From: Perca fluviatilis
Lineage: Eukaryota; Chordata; Actinopteri; Perciformes; Percidae
Direction of reading: 5' to 3'
Assembly: GCF_010015445.1 (NCBI RefSeq)
Contig: NC_053127.1
Location: forward strand, 25,274,745 to 25,338,744
DNA length: 64,000 nucleotides
Shown here: positions 1 through 17,814 of the stretch, one piece after another
Layout of the letters: each line of letters opens with the position of its first letter
How positions within the stretch are numbered: position 1 is the first letter of the stretch
Translations under genes and position numbers: made by a program
The notes under the pieces: model-generated
What the model was told of the DNA's origin: nothing
Database searches by the model: none
Seen by the model: the letters and a program-made list of their open reading frames with translations, nothing else

Positions 1-620
1 CTATGCACTTCCTGTTTAATGGTTGCTTGGTCAATTTGGTGGCTGTATTAACCACAAGTTAATTATAATTCCCAAAAGTATAATTGTCTCAGTTGCCATG
101 GTATAATAATCTGAATATACACATATTGCCTTTTATAATTTCTCTACATGCTGCCTTGAATTTGAAGTAGTTGGAGCTCATCATGAGAATGATGTTATAG
201 CTTTTGCTGGAGGCTGATAGCATTACTTCATCCAGGACTAAAACTAAAACATGTACAGTACAATGTAAAGGGTCAGTTCGCCCAAATTACAAAAAGATAA
301 TTTCTACTTTTTCCCAGAGGGGCTAGATATATCACCTCTGAGGTTTCTGCTGCCATCACAATGAATGGAATTTCATGTATTGTGCTCAAAACATGCTCTA
401 TTATGGATAATCCACAGACCTCACTTCAAACAGTTTTCACCGGAAGTGAATTAAAACTGTTGACAGTGAGACCTAAAGACCTGTTTTTGAAAAGATGCGT
501 TCCTAGTAATTTTTAAGTGCTTTGAGGAGCAATGGTATTCCATTCCCTTCAGATTCTCTTCTCACTTGGTGTTTTAGAATATGAGTAATATTAGAATAGC
601 ATGCTCCTGCTGTAGCGTAC
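1..620. other. tbx2 intron 6 sequence
   Basis: AT-rich sequence downstream of tbx2 exon 6. No exon resembling the final Tbx2 coding exon was found on the minus strand, so this is taken as intron continuing out of the window. Confidence 0.6.
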
Positions 621-4893
<4,273 letters not shown>

Positions 4894-5219
4894 CGGGGCA
4901 TCCGATCTGACAGCTCGCTACCATAAAGTCTCTGCCCGCTTGCTGAATTGCAACAAACCGTTTTAAGAGTTTGTGAGTTTTGTAGCATGAAAGAGAGATC
5001 AAAAGGAGGGAATGCAAATTTTCAGAAATCTCCAGATAACGTTACAATGTCAAAGGCATGTACCCTATCCGCTGGTAGATCCAACATGGAGAGGGCAGCT
5101 CACTTTGGGACCATGCGTGCGCAAAGCTTGTTCAAACCTTGTAAAAATTGCAGTGGCACCGAGTAGTGAAGACAGAGAGAGTCCTAGAGATGATGTTTAC
5201 ACTGTCACACGTCTGTCTG

Positions 5220-5300
5220 CCCCGGCCTTACACTAATAAGCCGAAAATCTTTGACAGGCTTTATTTTCCGGACCAATTACAAAGGCGGGGCGTGGTTTCA
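5220..5300 (-). promoter_or_regulatory. Probable tbx2 proximal promoter elements
   Basis: About 330-400 bases upstream of the tbx2 ATG there is a CCAAT sequence (5273-5277) beside a GC box (GGCGGGGCG, around 5284). This is a usual arrangement for a TATA-less developmental gene promoter. Motif-based inference only; the transcription start is unknown. Confidence 0.35.
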
Positions 5301-5516
5301 ACCTCTCAGAGTACAGAGATGTTAGTGGCTTATACAGCATGAATGAATCATAATTAAATTACTTTCATAATGTTGTTGTTATAACAACAATATACAATAT
5401 ATTTTTTATTATTATTGTTATTATTATTATTGTAATAATAGTATGCCTTAGCGTTAGTGATGCCTATATTTTAGCCTATAGTTTATATTTCGTTAGCCTG
5501 TCTTAATTGACTTAAA

Positions 5517-5518
<2 letters not shown>

Positions 5519-5598
<80 letters not shown>
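5519..5598. repeat. (ATT)n microsatellite
   Basis: About 26 uninterrupted ATT units, roughly 630 bases upstream of the tbx2 start codon. Confidence 0.98.
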
Positions 5599-5599
<1 letters not shown>

Positions 5600-6255
5600 C
5601 AACGTGATGATCATCGTGCTGTTTCCCCCCAAATGTCATGTGAAAACCTCATCGAATTGTGTCTGAATTTATGAAAGGCGTCCAGGCTATAGCATGATGA
5701 TGGTGAAATTAAAGGTAACTCTAAAAACTTAGATTCTTCTGCTGCGTCGCTGAATGACTGACTCATTCACGTATCCATCTTTTGAAAACACCCAAGGATT
5801 TCGATGAAGTGGGAATTCAGGGATCTATTAATTAAGGCGGACTCGGCGCCAGTTCGCTGGCGTCCCGCAAAGAGCCAAGAGCTCTCTCCTGTCACTTCAC
5901 ATTTAGGCAACTCTCCAAATTCTCAAGTTGCCTGCTCCAGTTTTATTTCCAGTGCAGCCTTCAGGCTACACTGCTTTAGCTTTTGTGAACAGGAGACAAC
6001 CTGAGTTAAGAAATAAACATTACTCTAATCCAAGGAGCTAAATGAAAGCAGCACTTGTCTGATGTAAGAACTTGAGTTTTGAGAAAAAAAAACCTGGGGC
6101 AATTTGGCTTAGTGATGACGTGAATAAGAGCTTTTTATTTTTTTTATTTTAATTTTGTAATCTCCCTTGTTGTAGTAGACCACTCTGAACTAATTTAGAC
6201 TGAAAGGTTTTTCAATAATTCTTCCATTTATTATTTTATGAATCTGATGTAGTAA

Positions 6256-6389
<134 letters not shown>

Positions 6390-6679
6390 GCCTGTTCTCA
6401 TGAACCATGATAAAGCTACGAAAAGTTAAGCAATGTAATTCGTACACGGTTGTTTTTGCTGTTTGCACCACATTGACTACTGCTGTATAACGCAGAACGC
6501 GGCCGGCCCCACAGGAAGGTGGTCGGGGAGTTTGCCTTCTGGGGAAAACAAAATGCATGCATGCTCCTGGGAGTGTTTTACAAACCCCAATCTTTTCCTA
6601 AACTTAACTAGTCGTTTTGTTGCCTAAACTTAACTTTCGTCACCGCATAACACTCACTTTTTCTTGCCATAATCTCAGC

Positions 6680-6948
6680 TGAAATGACCGGCAGCTCACG
6701 GTGCTCTGTGCACAGCGCAGTCACTTATTCTGGGGTAACTAGACTACCAACTACCGCTGACCTGACGGAGCACCATGACCGGTACCCAGCGCACAGTCAC
6801 CTATTCTGGGGTAACTGAACTACCAACTTCCTATGACCTGCAAAGCACTACGACCGGCAGCTCGCGGTGCTCTGTAGCCTACCCAGCGCACAGTCACTTA
6901 TTCTGGGGTAACTAGACCACCAACTACCGCTGACTTGACGGAGCAAGA
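6680..6948. repeat. Three imperfect tandem repeats, about 90-bp unit
   Basis: The phrase CAGTCACYTATTCTGGGGTAA recurs three times (about 6719, 6797 and 6891), each followed by a CTACCAACTNCC-type stretch. The other unit motif, GCTCRCGGTGCTCTGT, occurs twice. No coding potential is evident. Confidence 0.8.
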
Positions 6949-7352
6949 ATTAATATAATAACTTAGTTTTCTTGCATTCATTTAAAACATTTTTGCAGTT
7001 TTATTTTTCTGTCTTTAAAATGTATGAGTACAATATTGCACACAAAAACGTATCAATAATAATCATACAGAGAGACATGAAGACACATTTTTTTTTATTA
7101 TTCTTTAAGAATGACTGATAATAATGATCAGTTACGGACGGCAGTTTGTTAATTTACAGAATCTTAGAGAAAAGGTTCCATGTAACATAACCTGTGGCTG
7201 TTGTACTATCACTTCAAAGTTCTTGCAGAACATATAACTCTATTAAATGTATTGAATAATGATTGTTAACTTTTAATTGGTCCCGTAGACTAGAAATAAT
7301 AATAAAAAGTCTGCTGTTTTTCTCTTTGCTGTACCAACGGGCTGAACAATAA

Positions 7353-7847
7353 TGGTGCGTTCTTTTTGTCCACCGAAGTCGATCTACGAGTCGTTTTCCG
7401 GAGTTACGAACCGGAAGTTGCAAAAAGAACGTCCCCGAGGTCATATATACGACTCGTCAAGTCGTCTGAACTCAGAGGACCCCGAGTTCACTTTCAAAGA
7501 TGGCTACGTCGTGCATCACACGTAGTAAACATTGTGGTTTTCTACAATTTTAAGCACTTTTGTCTTTGTTGTAACCAAATGAAGAAGTCGTACACATAGC
7601 ACTGTATACTGCTACCTATAGGCATGTCGCTACAGTCTTATTATGAGTTAAATACCAGCTAATTAGTTATTTTGTAGCTTGTGCAGCTGAAATTGGCTAG
7701 AGACGCTCGGTTGCTATATGACAACAATGGCCGAGTCTTGAGCAGAAAGCAGAGCAGTAGCCTACCCGCGGTTATTCGTTTTTCGACAGGGATGTGACGT
7801 CCAACTCGAGCTGCTAGTCGTGATTACAAGACAAAAAGAACGCACCA
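7353..7847. mobile_element. Harbinger-like MITE, copy 1 (TSD TAA)
   Basis: A 495-bp element with termini TGGTGCGTTCTTTTTGTC and its exact inverse, flanked on both sides by TAA (7350-7352 and 7848-7850). The 3-bp TNA duplication suggests the PIF/Harbinger superfamily. A close relative lies at 34609-35272. The internal open frame shared by the two copies is not a gene. Confidence 0.82.
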
Positions 7848-7850
7848 TAA

Positions 7851-8990
7851 GTGCAAGGTGAAGTGGCAGCAGTTACAAGGCAGGAAAAGACTCGGGATAG
7901 GAAGTGACCTCACAGGTCCCATAAATGATGAATGGCTCCCGAGATAGTCAAGGGTAATAATTTGTCAACAAATCCATGAGAGGAGTTCATGATCGAGAGT
8001 AGACGGGTGGGAAGACGTCATTCTCCATTCCTTTGTGTAGATTATCACAGAAATGGCGTGCATGAGGTTGCCTTTCGAACACAGCCATTGACAACGCTGA
8101 AAAAAGTGTGGGGTTGAAGAGGGAGTGGCGGTGGTTGGGTCTGCTTTTCCTCACTCAGCTCTACTGAGAGGGATGGTCTATATATTTCACCATTTCTCTC
8201 TGGTGCAACTCCAGCCGGCGGCTTGAGAGAAGCGCCAGAACAGGAAGGAGGCAGTCAATCTGAGTGATGGTGCATGAATTTCACCTCTCTGGTCAAAGTC
8301 CACACCTGGGACATATTCAAAAGAATGTTAGGCCACTGAGGGTTCCTGGCAAGACATCCTAAGGGCAAGCAAGTAAAGTACATATCACATCTGAAGGTTG
8401 GAGAGCACTCTCACACGACAAACAGGAGGAAGAGGACCGGAAGATAACCTAAGTGTGGACCTCAGGCCGAGCAGAGAGGTCTAAAGACCGTACCTTAAAA
8501 GTTGTCTGGGCTCTGTGGTGTCTCATTTTAATCATGACATCATATTGGCAACATAATAGACACAACACATGGATCTGTTTATCCTGACTGTAAGATCTAG
8601 ATGCAGTGTAGCTTTTAAAGGCTTTTTTGTGGATTCAATTATGAGTATCGTTTTCTATGCGCAGGAAGGATATTCATACCCTCTGCCTCTATTTATTTTC
8701 CATTACATATGAATCAAGTGTACATGTTTTGTTACGTGAAAACGTCTGCCCATGCTTATCTGGAGTGATTCATGACGATGTCACTTTCCAAAGCTCAGAC
8801 TTCGATGTACTTTCTGCACTCCAGCAGAGTGGAATGTGAATGTGGCTCAGTATTACAAGATAATTAATTAAGAGTTAAGATGATGAACTCCATTAGCGAG
8901 CTAAACTCTTTGTTCTGCATCTAAGAGGTCCCGCATGTGTTTTGTTATATTTTTTTTGTTTGCGGATACATTTCACTTTTGTCTTCATCT
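7851..8990. other. Intergenic, nothing recognised
   Basis: Unique-looking sequence between element copies. No splice-bounded coding frame, RNA gene or clear repeat was seen. Confidence 0.4.
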
Positions 8991-8994
8991 GCCT

Positions 8995-9420
8995 TCAATT
9001 TTAAATATTGGATGGATTGTCATGACATATTTTACTGACATTCATGTTTCCCAGATGCTGACTTTGGTGATCCCCTGACTGTTCCTCTAGCGCCACCATG
9101 AGGGACATTTGTGGTTTTGAGTGAAATGTCTCAGCAACTGTTTAAAAGATTGCCAACACATTTAGTACACATATCCACGTCCCACTCAGGGAATCACTCA
9201 ACTTTTCATCTAGCGCCACCATCAGGTCAACACTTTAGTTTGTCCAACACTGTCTTACTAAATAATGACATTACCATCTTCCTCAGCTTGTGTTTTGTGC
9301 TCAAACGTTAGCGTGTTAGTACACTAAACTCATAATGGCGAATATGATGAAATATTATATCTGCTAACCATCAAACATCACTAGCGTAGCTGTAGACCCT
9401 TTAGTCCTTTTCTAACATTG
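8995..9420. repeat. Dispersed teleost repeat fragment
   Basis: Contains two copies of a TCTAGCGCCACCATNAGG phrase and a GGATGGATTGTCATGACATA stretch. I recognise this from a widespread fish repeat, but no clear termini are visible here. Low coding potential. Confidence 0.5.
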
Positions 9421-12400
9421 TTGCTCCTGCATATGTGTAAATGAGGTGGACAAAGCATTCAAAAAAAAAAACTTTTACATAACATACAGTAATTCAGTAC
9501 AATATTACCACAAAATACAGCCTCAAAACACACGGAACTGATTCAACACACAAACAACTGAAGTAGTCTCAACAAATAATGAGCATTTTAAGTAATATTT
9601 GTATATATTGTAGAGCTATTGTATTGCATCCCACTGCACGTGTCATATTTGCTTTAATAAAACTTGTAGACCTATTGTAGGCAATCCAAGTTATGAAGAA
9701 CAAATTCATCCAAGCAGTAGCTTTGCTGAACACTACAGCAGACTGAAGTGAGTTGGTTCAAGTAAGTTCAGTGAATGGTATGAATGGAATGATTTTCAAA
9801 GTATTACATAGAGCAACTGCAGTCTTTACAGGGCCTTCCAACACGTGTTCACTGGCATCTAGTCTGAAGCCTCCTAGATATGAAAATAGGAGTTGTATTT
9901 TCAGTATCAGACATCCCATCATTCTGTTGTAAAAGGAAAAGCTAGTTTTAAACTTCAAGGTTGAGAGAGGGAAAGAGATAGATGTCTCTTGCAGCCAGGG
10001 GGCATGGCACAACTTTCTGGGCCCTGTAGAAAGGCATTCTCTATGGGCCCCTCCCCACATTCACAGCTATTCATTCTAGCATCTTTTTTGGGCCCTCCTC
10101 ACATGAGGGCCCTGGGTACTCAGTCCCCTTTCCACCCCCAGTCCGACACCCCTGCTTAAAGCATTCAAATTTGTATGCAATTTAGTGTAAATGGCTCGTG
10201 TGTTTCAACTGACGTCTGAAGAGAGAGAGAGATGTGCTGTCTATGAAATAAACCTAATGTTGTAGTAATGAATTTTGGGTTGCATTAACCCATTTGTAGT
10301 GGGGTTTAGGCACAGACTCTGAGCGTCTGGGATTCCAACTTAATCTAATGACAGAGAGGCAGAGACACAACTAATTATAAAGAAAGGGCCAAGTCATTGT
10401 TCTTTGTGCAGGGACTATAAATATATAGCCCTAAATTTGATTAAGGCCTAATAGACCAGCTGTAAGAGACAGACGCCAGTCAATTCTAACCATCTTAAAG
10501 CCTTGTGAACTCCCAGTGCAAAGTGGCACTGGCTACAAAACGTCCAATGGCCTGCCATTAATTCACTTAATGGAATTAGGAAATATTTTTGCTTCCTAAA
10601 CAAGTTAATCATTTGACTCATCGGCATGTCAGACGGACTTCTTATTTTGGAAACGAGCCTCAATGCTTAATAGACTCGACTGCCCCTGTTGAGGCACTGT
10701 CGCACCACTATAACTTTGTTTGTTTAGATTTATTGGATTTACAGTAAGACATGTTTTCCGACAAATTCATTTAGCAGGCCTTCAGAGGAACTGACTGATG
10801 ACAAATTGTGTGGCTTTAAACTTTGAAAGCTTCTTGCATACATTTTTGAATAAAGTAGCATTCAACATGACAGAGCTTTCTCACTTTTTTTGTGAAATCA
10901 AATACATCAACATTTGAATAGTGTAAGTGTAATACAGTTCATCCCAATTTACATACAATAATAAAGAAAGCCTGTAGGATCATATACAGTAGATGTGATT
11001 TTCTTGCTTCTATGTTGACCATAATAATTATCATAGAATGTATACCTTATCATGATAAAAACCTGTTTAGAGTAATTATCCATGCAATACTATACAGTTG
11101 AACATATTCAATATTTGGATAAACTATTTATGAGAAAAACATAATTTTTTAGAGCCATGAAATCAACTTAAGATACTCAGTGGGACAAAAACCTGTTAAA
11201 AAGAAAAAGAGAATAAAACAGGTCATGTCTGACTGAGGGCATTATTTGTTACAAAGGTTTTTAGACCTTTATCCTTTGGGATGCTGCGGCTCTCTGGTTG
11301 CTTTGCTGCATCAGATTTGCTATTAAATCATTTACTCCATGTCTTTCTAAGCGTGCCACTCCTGTGCATTTTCTGGTATCTAAAAGCATCAGAAATCCCA
11401 TCAGAGGGACAGAGAGAGAGCCAGCAGAAGGCTTTTGTAGAGCTGCCTTTTAACTCATCTCTAGCCTGCCTCACTTAAAAGTTATTTTGGAGCATCATCT
11501 TTCAGTTCTTTTGAAACCCATAGTAGCAGCATCAGGGCATGTGTGCACTGTGCATAATACTTTCAACACTTTCTGAATGCTTTTTCTCTGGAGCAGAAGG
11601 GAGTTCATTGACAAATAAGGCTGCCTTCATGCCTAAGGGCATCTGACAGTGGTGGAGGGACCTGAGAGGACAAGAGGGCTCCACAGTATTCAATATTACA
11701 TGACAGTCAGTGTAGCTGTGTGGCACTGCAGCTCACTTTACAGAGCAAAGCTGCAATGTAACTGTCTCTGTCTCTGATTGTGGCGTACATTTTTTGCAAC
11801 CTCAATACACGTAACTGCTGTATTCTATCAAAGTTCCTGGTGTCTTACATTATCCTTTGTAAAAATACAACAACTGTCTAAGTAATGCACTTATTATGGT
11901 TGCTGAGTTACAACTGGGATGCCACTGAAATAGTTACCTAACCAACTACATCCATGCAGAAATAATGTGTTTACAGTCTATTCTGCTTCCCCCAAGTGGC
12001 CAAAACAGCAAATAATCGAAAACAAAACAAAACAGGAAGACAAAAACTACTAAAAACTATATCGGACAGAGAGAACACAAAGGCTTTTATTTTCTGTACT
12101 TGCAGGGCAAACTTTTGGCCCTCTCAGCCAAAAATGCTGTTCTTCTTAAACCTATCTTTGATCACACTGGTGCAGTGGTGATGCTTTGTGGCACTGCCAT
12201 GTACTAATCTTATCCCAGCACTCTCACGTACCAGATGGCGACATACATGTGTATGTTGTGTGTGTGGGTAATGATGATAGTAGGGCAGATGTTGCTGAGA
12301 GATTGGCGAAGTGCCAACATAATGTCAGGCTAAAGGACTGCAGTAATATAGGCCGTGGGTTTAGCTGAAAAACATGAAAATCATCACCAACTCCCCACAT

Positions 12401-12600
12401 AATAATCCTAGATGTATCTCACCACTCAAAGTAACACACAGTGCTGTATGTAGGTGGTGTTCGTATAGTGTCCCCTCATTGTATTGTGCCAAAGTAATCT
12501 TGGGATCAGTACTTTAAGCAAAATAAATAAATGATTCATTCATTATTGCTAATGACTTTATAAGTATATCTCACATCTTTGCCAAGTCCTATCAGAGGCT
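9421..12600. other. Gene-poor tbx2 upstream flank
   Basis: AT-rich non-coding sequence. The stretch around 10200-10680 has no repeats and is dense in homeodomain-like TAAT sites (AACTAATTATAA, AGTTAATCATTTGACTC), so it is a candidate conserved non-coding element. No bcas3 exons were recognised. Confidence 0.35.
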
Positions 12601-12634
12601 AATCAAAGCGTAGTCTATATCCTTGACTTGAGAA

Positions 12635-12870
12635 TCTGTCCAATCTGAGTTTTCAACAACCTTTTGAACGTACACGTTCCACCAAAACAAGTTCCTTCCC
12701 GAGGCTATTTTGCAGCGGCAATGTTGCTTAGCGCCTCCCAAGACGATTGGGATTGGTTTAAATTGGCCAATGAACCAGAGCAAGTTTTTCTTCCATCTAG
12801 GAATGATGTGTGGGCTAGCCAGACCCTCCTCCGCAGCGCTGTGGAGGAAAATCCGGCAATGCAAGACTAA
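12635..12870. repeat. Dispersed repeat with 3' hairpin, copy A
   Basis: Matches 19930-20178 closely: TCTGTCCAATCTGAGTTTTC, then CGTTCCACCAAAACAAGTTCC, then a palindromic CCTCCTCCGCAGCGCTGTGG stem. This is probably a non-autonomous DNA transposon fragment; its termini are eroded. Confidence 0.75.
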
Positions 12871-13539
12871 TCGAAGCTTATCACAATGGGTCACGTGATT
12901 AGGGTAGCGGGATGGAAATAGCTGACCAAGGCAACTTCATTCAGACTTGGATGCAATGAGATCACAAACACAGGCGGTTCAATGTATGCGTTAAACTTCC
13001 TGAGCTCCTGGTCTATTACAGGATGAAGCGCTCAGTGAACAGAGAGGACCTCTGAGTTGAATCTTGAATGGCTTATTTTCCTTGGTCTTAAAGGAATTGA
13101 ACAGATTTTCAGTTACATAATGCCTTGTAAGTGTTGCATCAGATGATTTGTGTCCTGTCAGACTGAATATCTGTCCTATGATGACCCTTTCTTTGCTCCG
13201 TGATTCAGTCAGCATCTGTGCTCCGGGGATTGACCATTGGTGACCCTGCATTCCCCCGACAAGATTATCTTAAGATACACAAAGAAACTATTTCTATTTA
13301 GTCAGCTTTTGAAGATGTAATGTACAACCACAACATACTCGCAAAAACAATGTTTTATTTTAAAGCACACAAGGGTGGACTAAAATGCAGTAGACTAATC
13401 TACAATTCCATGGTCATACAGTAGCTTTTATGTGTAGATATTTGAAGTGCAGAGAGTGCTGCCTGTTGAAGTTTGCTCTTTGAAATATTATGCATGCCAG
13501 ATAACTTACTGTACATTGATTGATTTTATTCTTTTTATA

Positions 13540-13690
13540 TTTTATGTGCTGTTGGCTTCAATTGAATGTACCTGCACTGTAAATCCTGTGTTGTTGAGAT
13601 ACAGGTGAATTTATTTCTAGTTATAGTGCTGCTGGCTTTGGGTGTTCCTGTGCTGTAAATCCTGTTGAGATGCAGGTGAATGTATGTCCC
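13540..13690. repeat. Imperfect tandem duplication, about 65-bp unit
   Basis: The phrase CTGTAAATCCTGT...TTGAGATNCAGGTGAAT occurs twice in a row within otherwise unremarkable sequence. Confidence 0.6.
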
Positions 13691-15231
13691 TTTGCGTTAC
13701 TGCACCCACATGCACCATAAAATACCGATGCCGGTGTGCTTGGAGACGCCCAAACCATACGAAAAACCTATCACTTTTCTCTTGTCGTTGCGCTTGTGCA
13801 ATTAGGGCCCTTAGTCTTAAAGGAAAAGAAAAAAGGCAAGAAACATAAAATAAAAAAATAAAACGTTTTGCATCCAAATGAAAAACTAAATCTGAATGAA
13901 ATGTGAGCAAAAGTGAATTTATTTCTTCAAATCTGGCAAGAAAGTGACATAGCACACACCGTTTTAATTCTTAAAAGCCTTTGTTAAGTAAATGATTGTA
14001 CAAAGGAGCTCATTTTATAACACAGGAGTGTCTGATTTTACAAGGTTTGTCCTTTACTGTATTTGTCATTGTGTTCCTGTCCTGCCAAATCTGGGTACGT
14101 GCACAAACACACAGATGCTCACAGATGCAAAAACACAGAGTGAAAAGAAACAGTTGACTCATCTCATTCCTAATTCCCTGCTGGCGATGGAGGCAGCTCT
14201 CAAGTCACTGAATTTGTTGCTAGAATGTGTTGTCTTTTCAGTTTGGATTAAGGTGAGAGTGAAGGCAGGAGGACGTGCTAGAGCCTGGGAGCTGTCCAAC
14301 ACCCCCTCTGTCACTGCCAGTGTTTCTGCTGCTTTTAATCGCAACTCTTTTACATATTCAAACACAACCGACCGGTAAAGGAAAGCAGACGCCAGGGCCC
14401 TTTTTCTTTAAATGTAGCTTAACTAATTCAGGCTAACAAGCGTAGATACGAGGCTAAACAATTCTCATCCAGCTATTTTGGTTCTTTAAAGGCAGGTGGG
14501 AGATTGATTTGTAAATCCTGAATGGAGCAGCATTCATATGATTGGCTGAGTGCTGATCACGTGATTGAGGTTACCTGAGGTAGCACACAGGAGAAGCTTT
14601 ATGCCAGAAAGGGTTTATTTAAACCCACACCACCATATTTTCCTAAACTAAACCTAAGAGATTTATGGCAGAAAGCCCTGAAGGCTAACTTCTCCCATGT
14701 GCCATTATGGGTGTATTGAGAACCCTCCCAGCATGCACTGGGGCAATAGATTCATTCATAAAGTCATTTTATGTTCTTGTGTTGTTACTGGTGTCATACA
14801 TTTGTGCTCCACAATGTTTCCACTGTTTCCACCCTTTTCATCACTGTTTAATACATTTGAGTGTTTAAATGAAAAATTCCCATTTTAATGTCAAATTAAA
14901 TAGATATTTTCTGGCTTCATTTGTCTAAATGTTTTTTTTTACTTTTCGCTCACGACCTTCTTAAACTGAATTTGGTTTAGTTTGGTTTCTTTTTTTTTTG
15001 TCTTAATTTTATTTAGTTGTATCATGTATAAGTATAGGTGAGTTTTCATTAGGAAAATGTAATTGCAATAATTACAGATTATGTTCTCATCTAAAATCAT
15101 TATTATATCAACAATCTTTTATTATGAATCTAAGAAAACAATATTTGTATTTGAAAAGTACTTTATGTAAGCGGTTCACAGTAAACAGTCTGAGTAACTG
15201 TCAATAGGCCTGCCCTTTTGTAGGTTTGGGC
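13691..15231. other. Intergenic, nothing recognised
   Basis: No splice-bounded reading frame or repeat with clear ends was seen. Scattered poly-T runs occur at 14920-15000. Confidence 0.4.
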
Positions 15232-15235
15232 TTAA

Positions 15236-16048
15236 AGGTCCCATGACATGGTGCTCTTTGGATGCTTTTATATAGACCTTAGTGGTCCCCTAATACTGTA
15301 TCTGAAGTCTCTTTTATATAGACCTTAGTGGTCCCCTAATACTGTATCTGAAGTCTCTTTTATATAGGCCTTAGTGGTCCCCTAATACTGTATCTGAAGT
15401 CTCTTTTATATAGACCTTAGTGGTCCCCTAATACTGTATCTGAAGTCTCTTTTATATAGACCTTAGTGGTCCCCTAATACTGTATCTGAAGTCTCTTTTA
15501 TATAGACCTTAGTGGTCCCCTAATACTGTATCTGAAGTCTCTTTTATATAGACCTTAGTGGTCCCCTAATACTGTATCTGAAGTCTCTTTTATATAGACC
15601 TTAGTGGTCCCATAATACTGTATCTGAAGTCTCTTCCCATAATTCAGCCTTGGTGCAGAATTACAGCCACTAGAGCCAGTCCCACAATGAGCTTTCCTTA
15701 GGATGTGCCATTTCTGTCTGTAGCTTTTGAGGAGGAGAGAGGGGGGGGGGCAAGGGGAGGGTGGGGGTGTGGCCTTGACCTTGGTCTCTCTTTCTCATGG
15801 GCGGGCCAAATTCTCTGGGCGGGCAAAGCAGAGAAAGGGGAGGTAACCTTGCTCCTTATGACCTCATAAGGAGGAGATTCCAGACCGGCCCATCTAGGCT
15901 TTCATTTTCTCAAAGGCAGAGCAGGATACCCAGGGCTTGGATACACCTATCACCATTTCTAGCCACTGGGGGACCATAGGCAGGCTGGGGGAACTCATAT
16001 TAATGTTAAAAAACCTCATAAAGGGACATTTTCATGCCATGGGACCTT
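15236..16048. mobile_element. piggyBac-like MITE, copy 1 (TSD TTAA)
   Basis: An element of about 813 bp flanked by TTAA on both sides (15232-15235 and 16049-16052). Its inverted termini read AGGTCCCATGACATG at the left and the inverse of AGGTCCCATGGCATG at the right. TTAA target duplications are the piggyBac signature. It has no transposase frame. A second copy at 34502-36317 is split by two later insertions. Confidence 0.85.
15275..15642. repeat. Eight tandem copies of a 46-bp unit inside the MITE
   Basis: Units start at 15275, 15321, 15367, 15413, 15459, 15505, 15551 and 15597. Each begins GRCCTTAGTGGTCCC and is nearly identical. The related copy at 34.5 kb has a single unit, so this array expanded within the element. 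Confidence 0.95.
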
Positions 16049-16052
16049 TTAA

Positions 16053-17810
16053 GGACGTGTTGCTCTGACAACAGTTCCAGATATAAATAGCCAGCTTCGA
16101 AGAACCAAAATATACAGACTCATGTCAAATTGTCAAAGTCCTAATCTGGATCATTTGGTTATCCACATACAAATAACAGGTCCCAGATGTACAGAGCCAA
16201 ACATCACACAAACACACACAAAGAACTCTAGCTAGCCTGTAAAGACTACTAAGGTTTGACACCGTCTTTTGCAGAGTAGCCCAAGAGTTGGTGACAGGGT
16301 GTGACTGAATGGGAACTGCAGTCCGGTGCCACCATGCCTTCACACATGATCTGGGCACACCGGTAGATAACACTAGATGACAAGAGCAATGAATTGTTTG
16401 TGTAAAAATGCTTCCCTATGACAATTAGTTTTCCCACTGTTGCATTGACATTTGTTACTGCTTGTGTGTTAGGACCTGTGTATTCAAGTGACACGAATGT
16501 CTCTAATATATACAAGGGGAAAAAAAACACAAATTAAAATGTGTTATATCACCGTTGTTTGACACGGTGCTTTTTGAGTTTCTCCCAACAGAGTTGAAGA
16601 TATTACTTTAGATTACTGAGCCCCTCTAAAGTCCAATAGATAAACTCAGGGGATAAACACTAACTTAAAAGGTATCATGATATGTTTTTTTCTTGTGACA
16701 TCTTCAAAGTGAATGGCAAGGCTATTTCTTCAGTTATTTAGTTGGACTTTTGAGACTCTGTTATTGACATGAATGACTAAAGCCTTATGCTTACTATGCA
16801 ACAAGAAATCCAAAGTTAATAACAGCTCTTGCTAAGGCCCCCCCCCTGAGCCCTTGTATTAGTACATTGATGATAGAAATGAGTGATAAACAAATTGCTT
16901 GGTAAGCTATTCATATGATCGCATCAATCCAATGCTATTTCAGTCATAATTGTACTTTATTTCACATTATAAATTGTATCATATATATATATATCATATC
17001 AATCAATGCATACATTGTGTTAAAACACAACATTGTTTGCTTCGTAATGCATGACTTTTTGCAGATGTTTGTTTCCTTTTTTAATTAGAAAGGAGGCTGT
17101 GATGCACAGGATTAATGAGCACCAGTAAACTGATGTCTCCTACATACACAGCTAGAAAACAGAGTTATAATGGACCTGGTCTGATGTGTGCAAAGGTGTG
17201 TGTGTGGTTATTTTCTCGCAGTCTGGTGCAATTTGCAAGTGATTTAATGAAAGTAAAAGACAGTGGACAGTCGTACGTTATGGCACTGTGCGGCACTTCT
17301 CAAATCAGAGACTGCAGATTTATCAACATATGTGTTCTGCTGCCTTCAGGTGGCTGCAGGGATTTGATCAACTGAAGGGGAAACTTTTCATACGATATAA
17401 AGCAGCTTTTATACACATCTACTGGCTGGGGAGGGTTTAAAAAAAACATGTTTATTTGCTCATTTGCTCCAAACAGTTTGTTTAAGACTTGAAACTCCCA
17501 CCTGTTTGTGCCTCTCCTCCTACCTGTGCGTCAGGTTCTCTTCGCTGGGCACCAAAATACCACACGGATGGGACAAAGGGAATTTCAAGGCCATGAAAAT
17601 ACCAAATGGTCAAAGTGCGGCCAGAAAAATTAGCTCTAAAAGTTGCAAACTTCATTTTGTTGCACACCACTATATTTTAGTCTGTCTATTTATTTTGTAT
17701 TTGCAAAAACCATGGTACCACTGCATATAATCCTTGTTTGAGGTATGATTTTAGATGCTTCCGACACAGGAACCATAGCTGACTTAATCTAAAATTCCAA
17801 CAGTGACATC
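16053..17810. other. Intergenic, nothing recognised
   Basis: AT-rich non-coding stretch with a short (AT)n around 16981-16995. No supportable gene. Confidence 0.4.
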
Positions 17811-17814
17811 TTAA

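Noticed and set aside
7366..7599. Open frame nearly identical to one at 34.5-34.9 kb
   Set aside because: Both lie inside copies of the same non-autonomous transposon; the similarity reflects shared repeat sequence.
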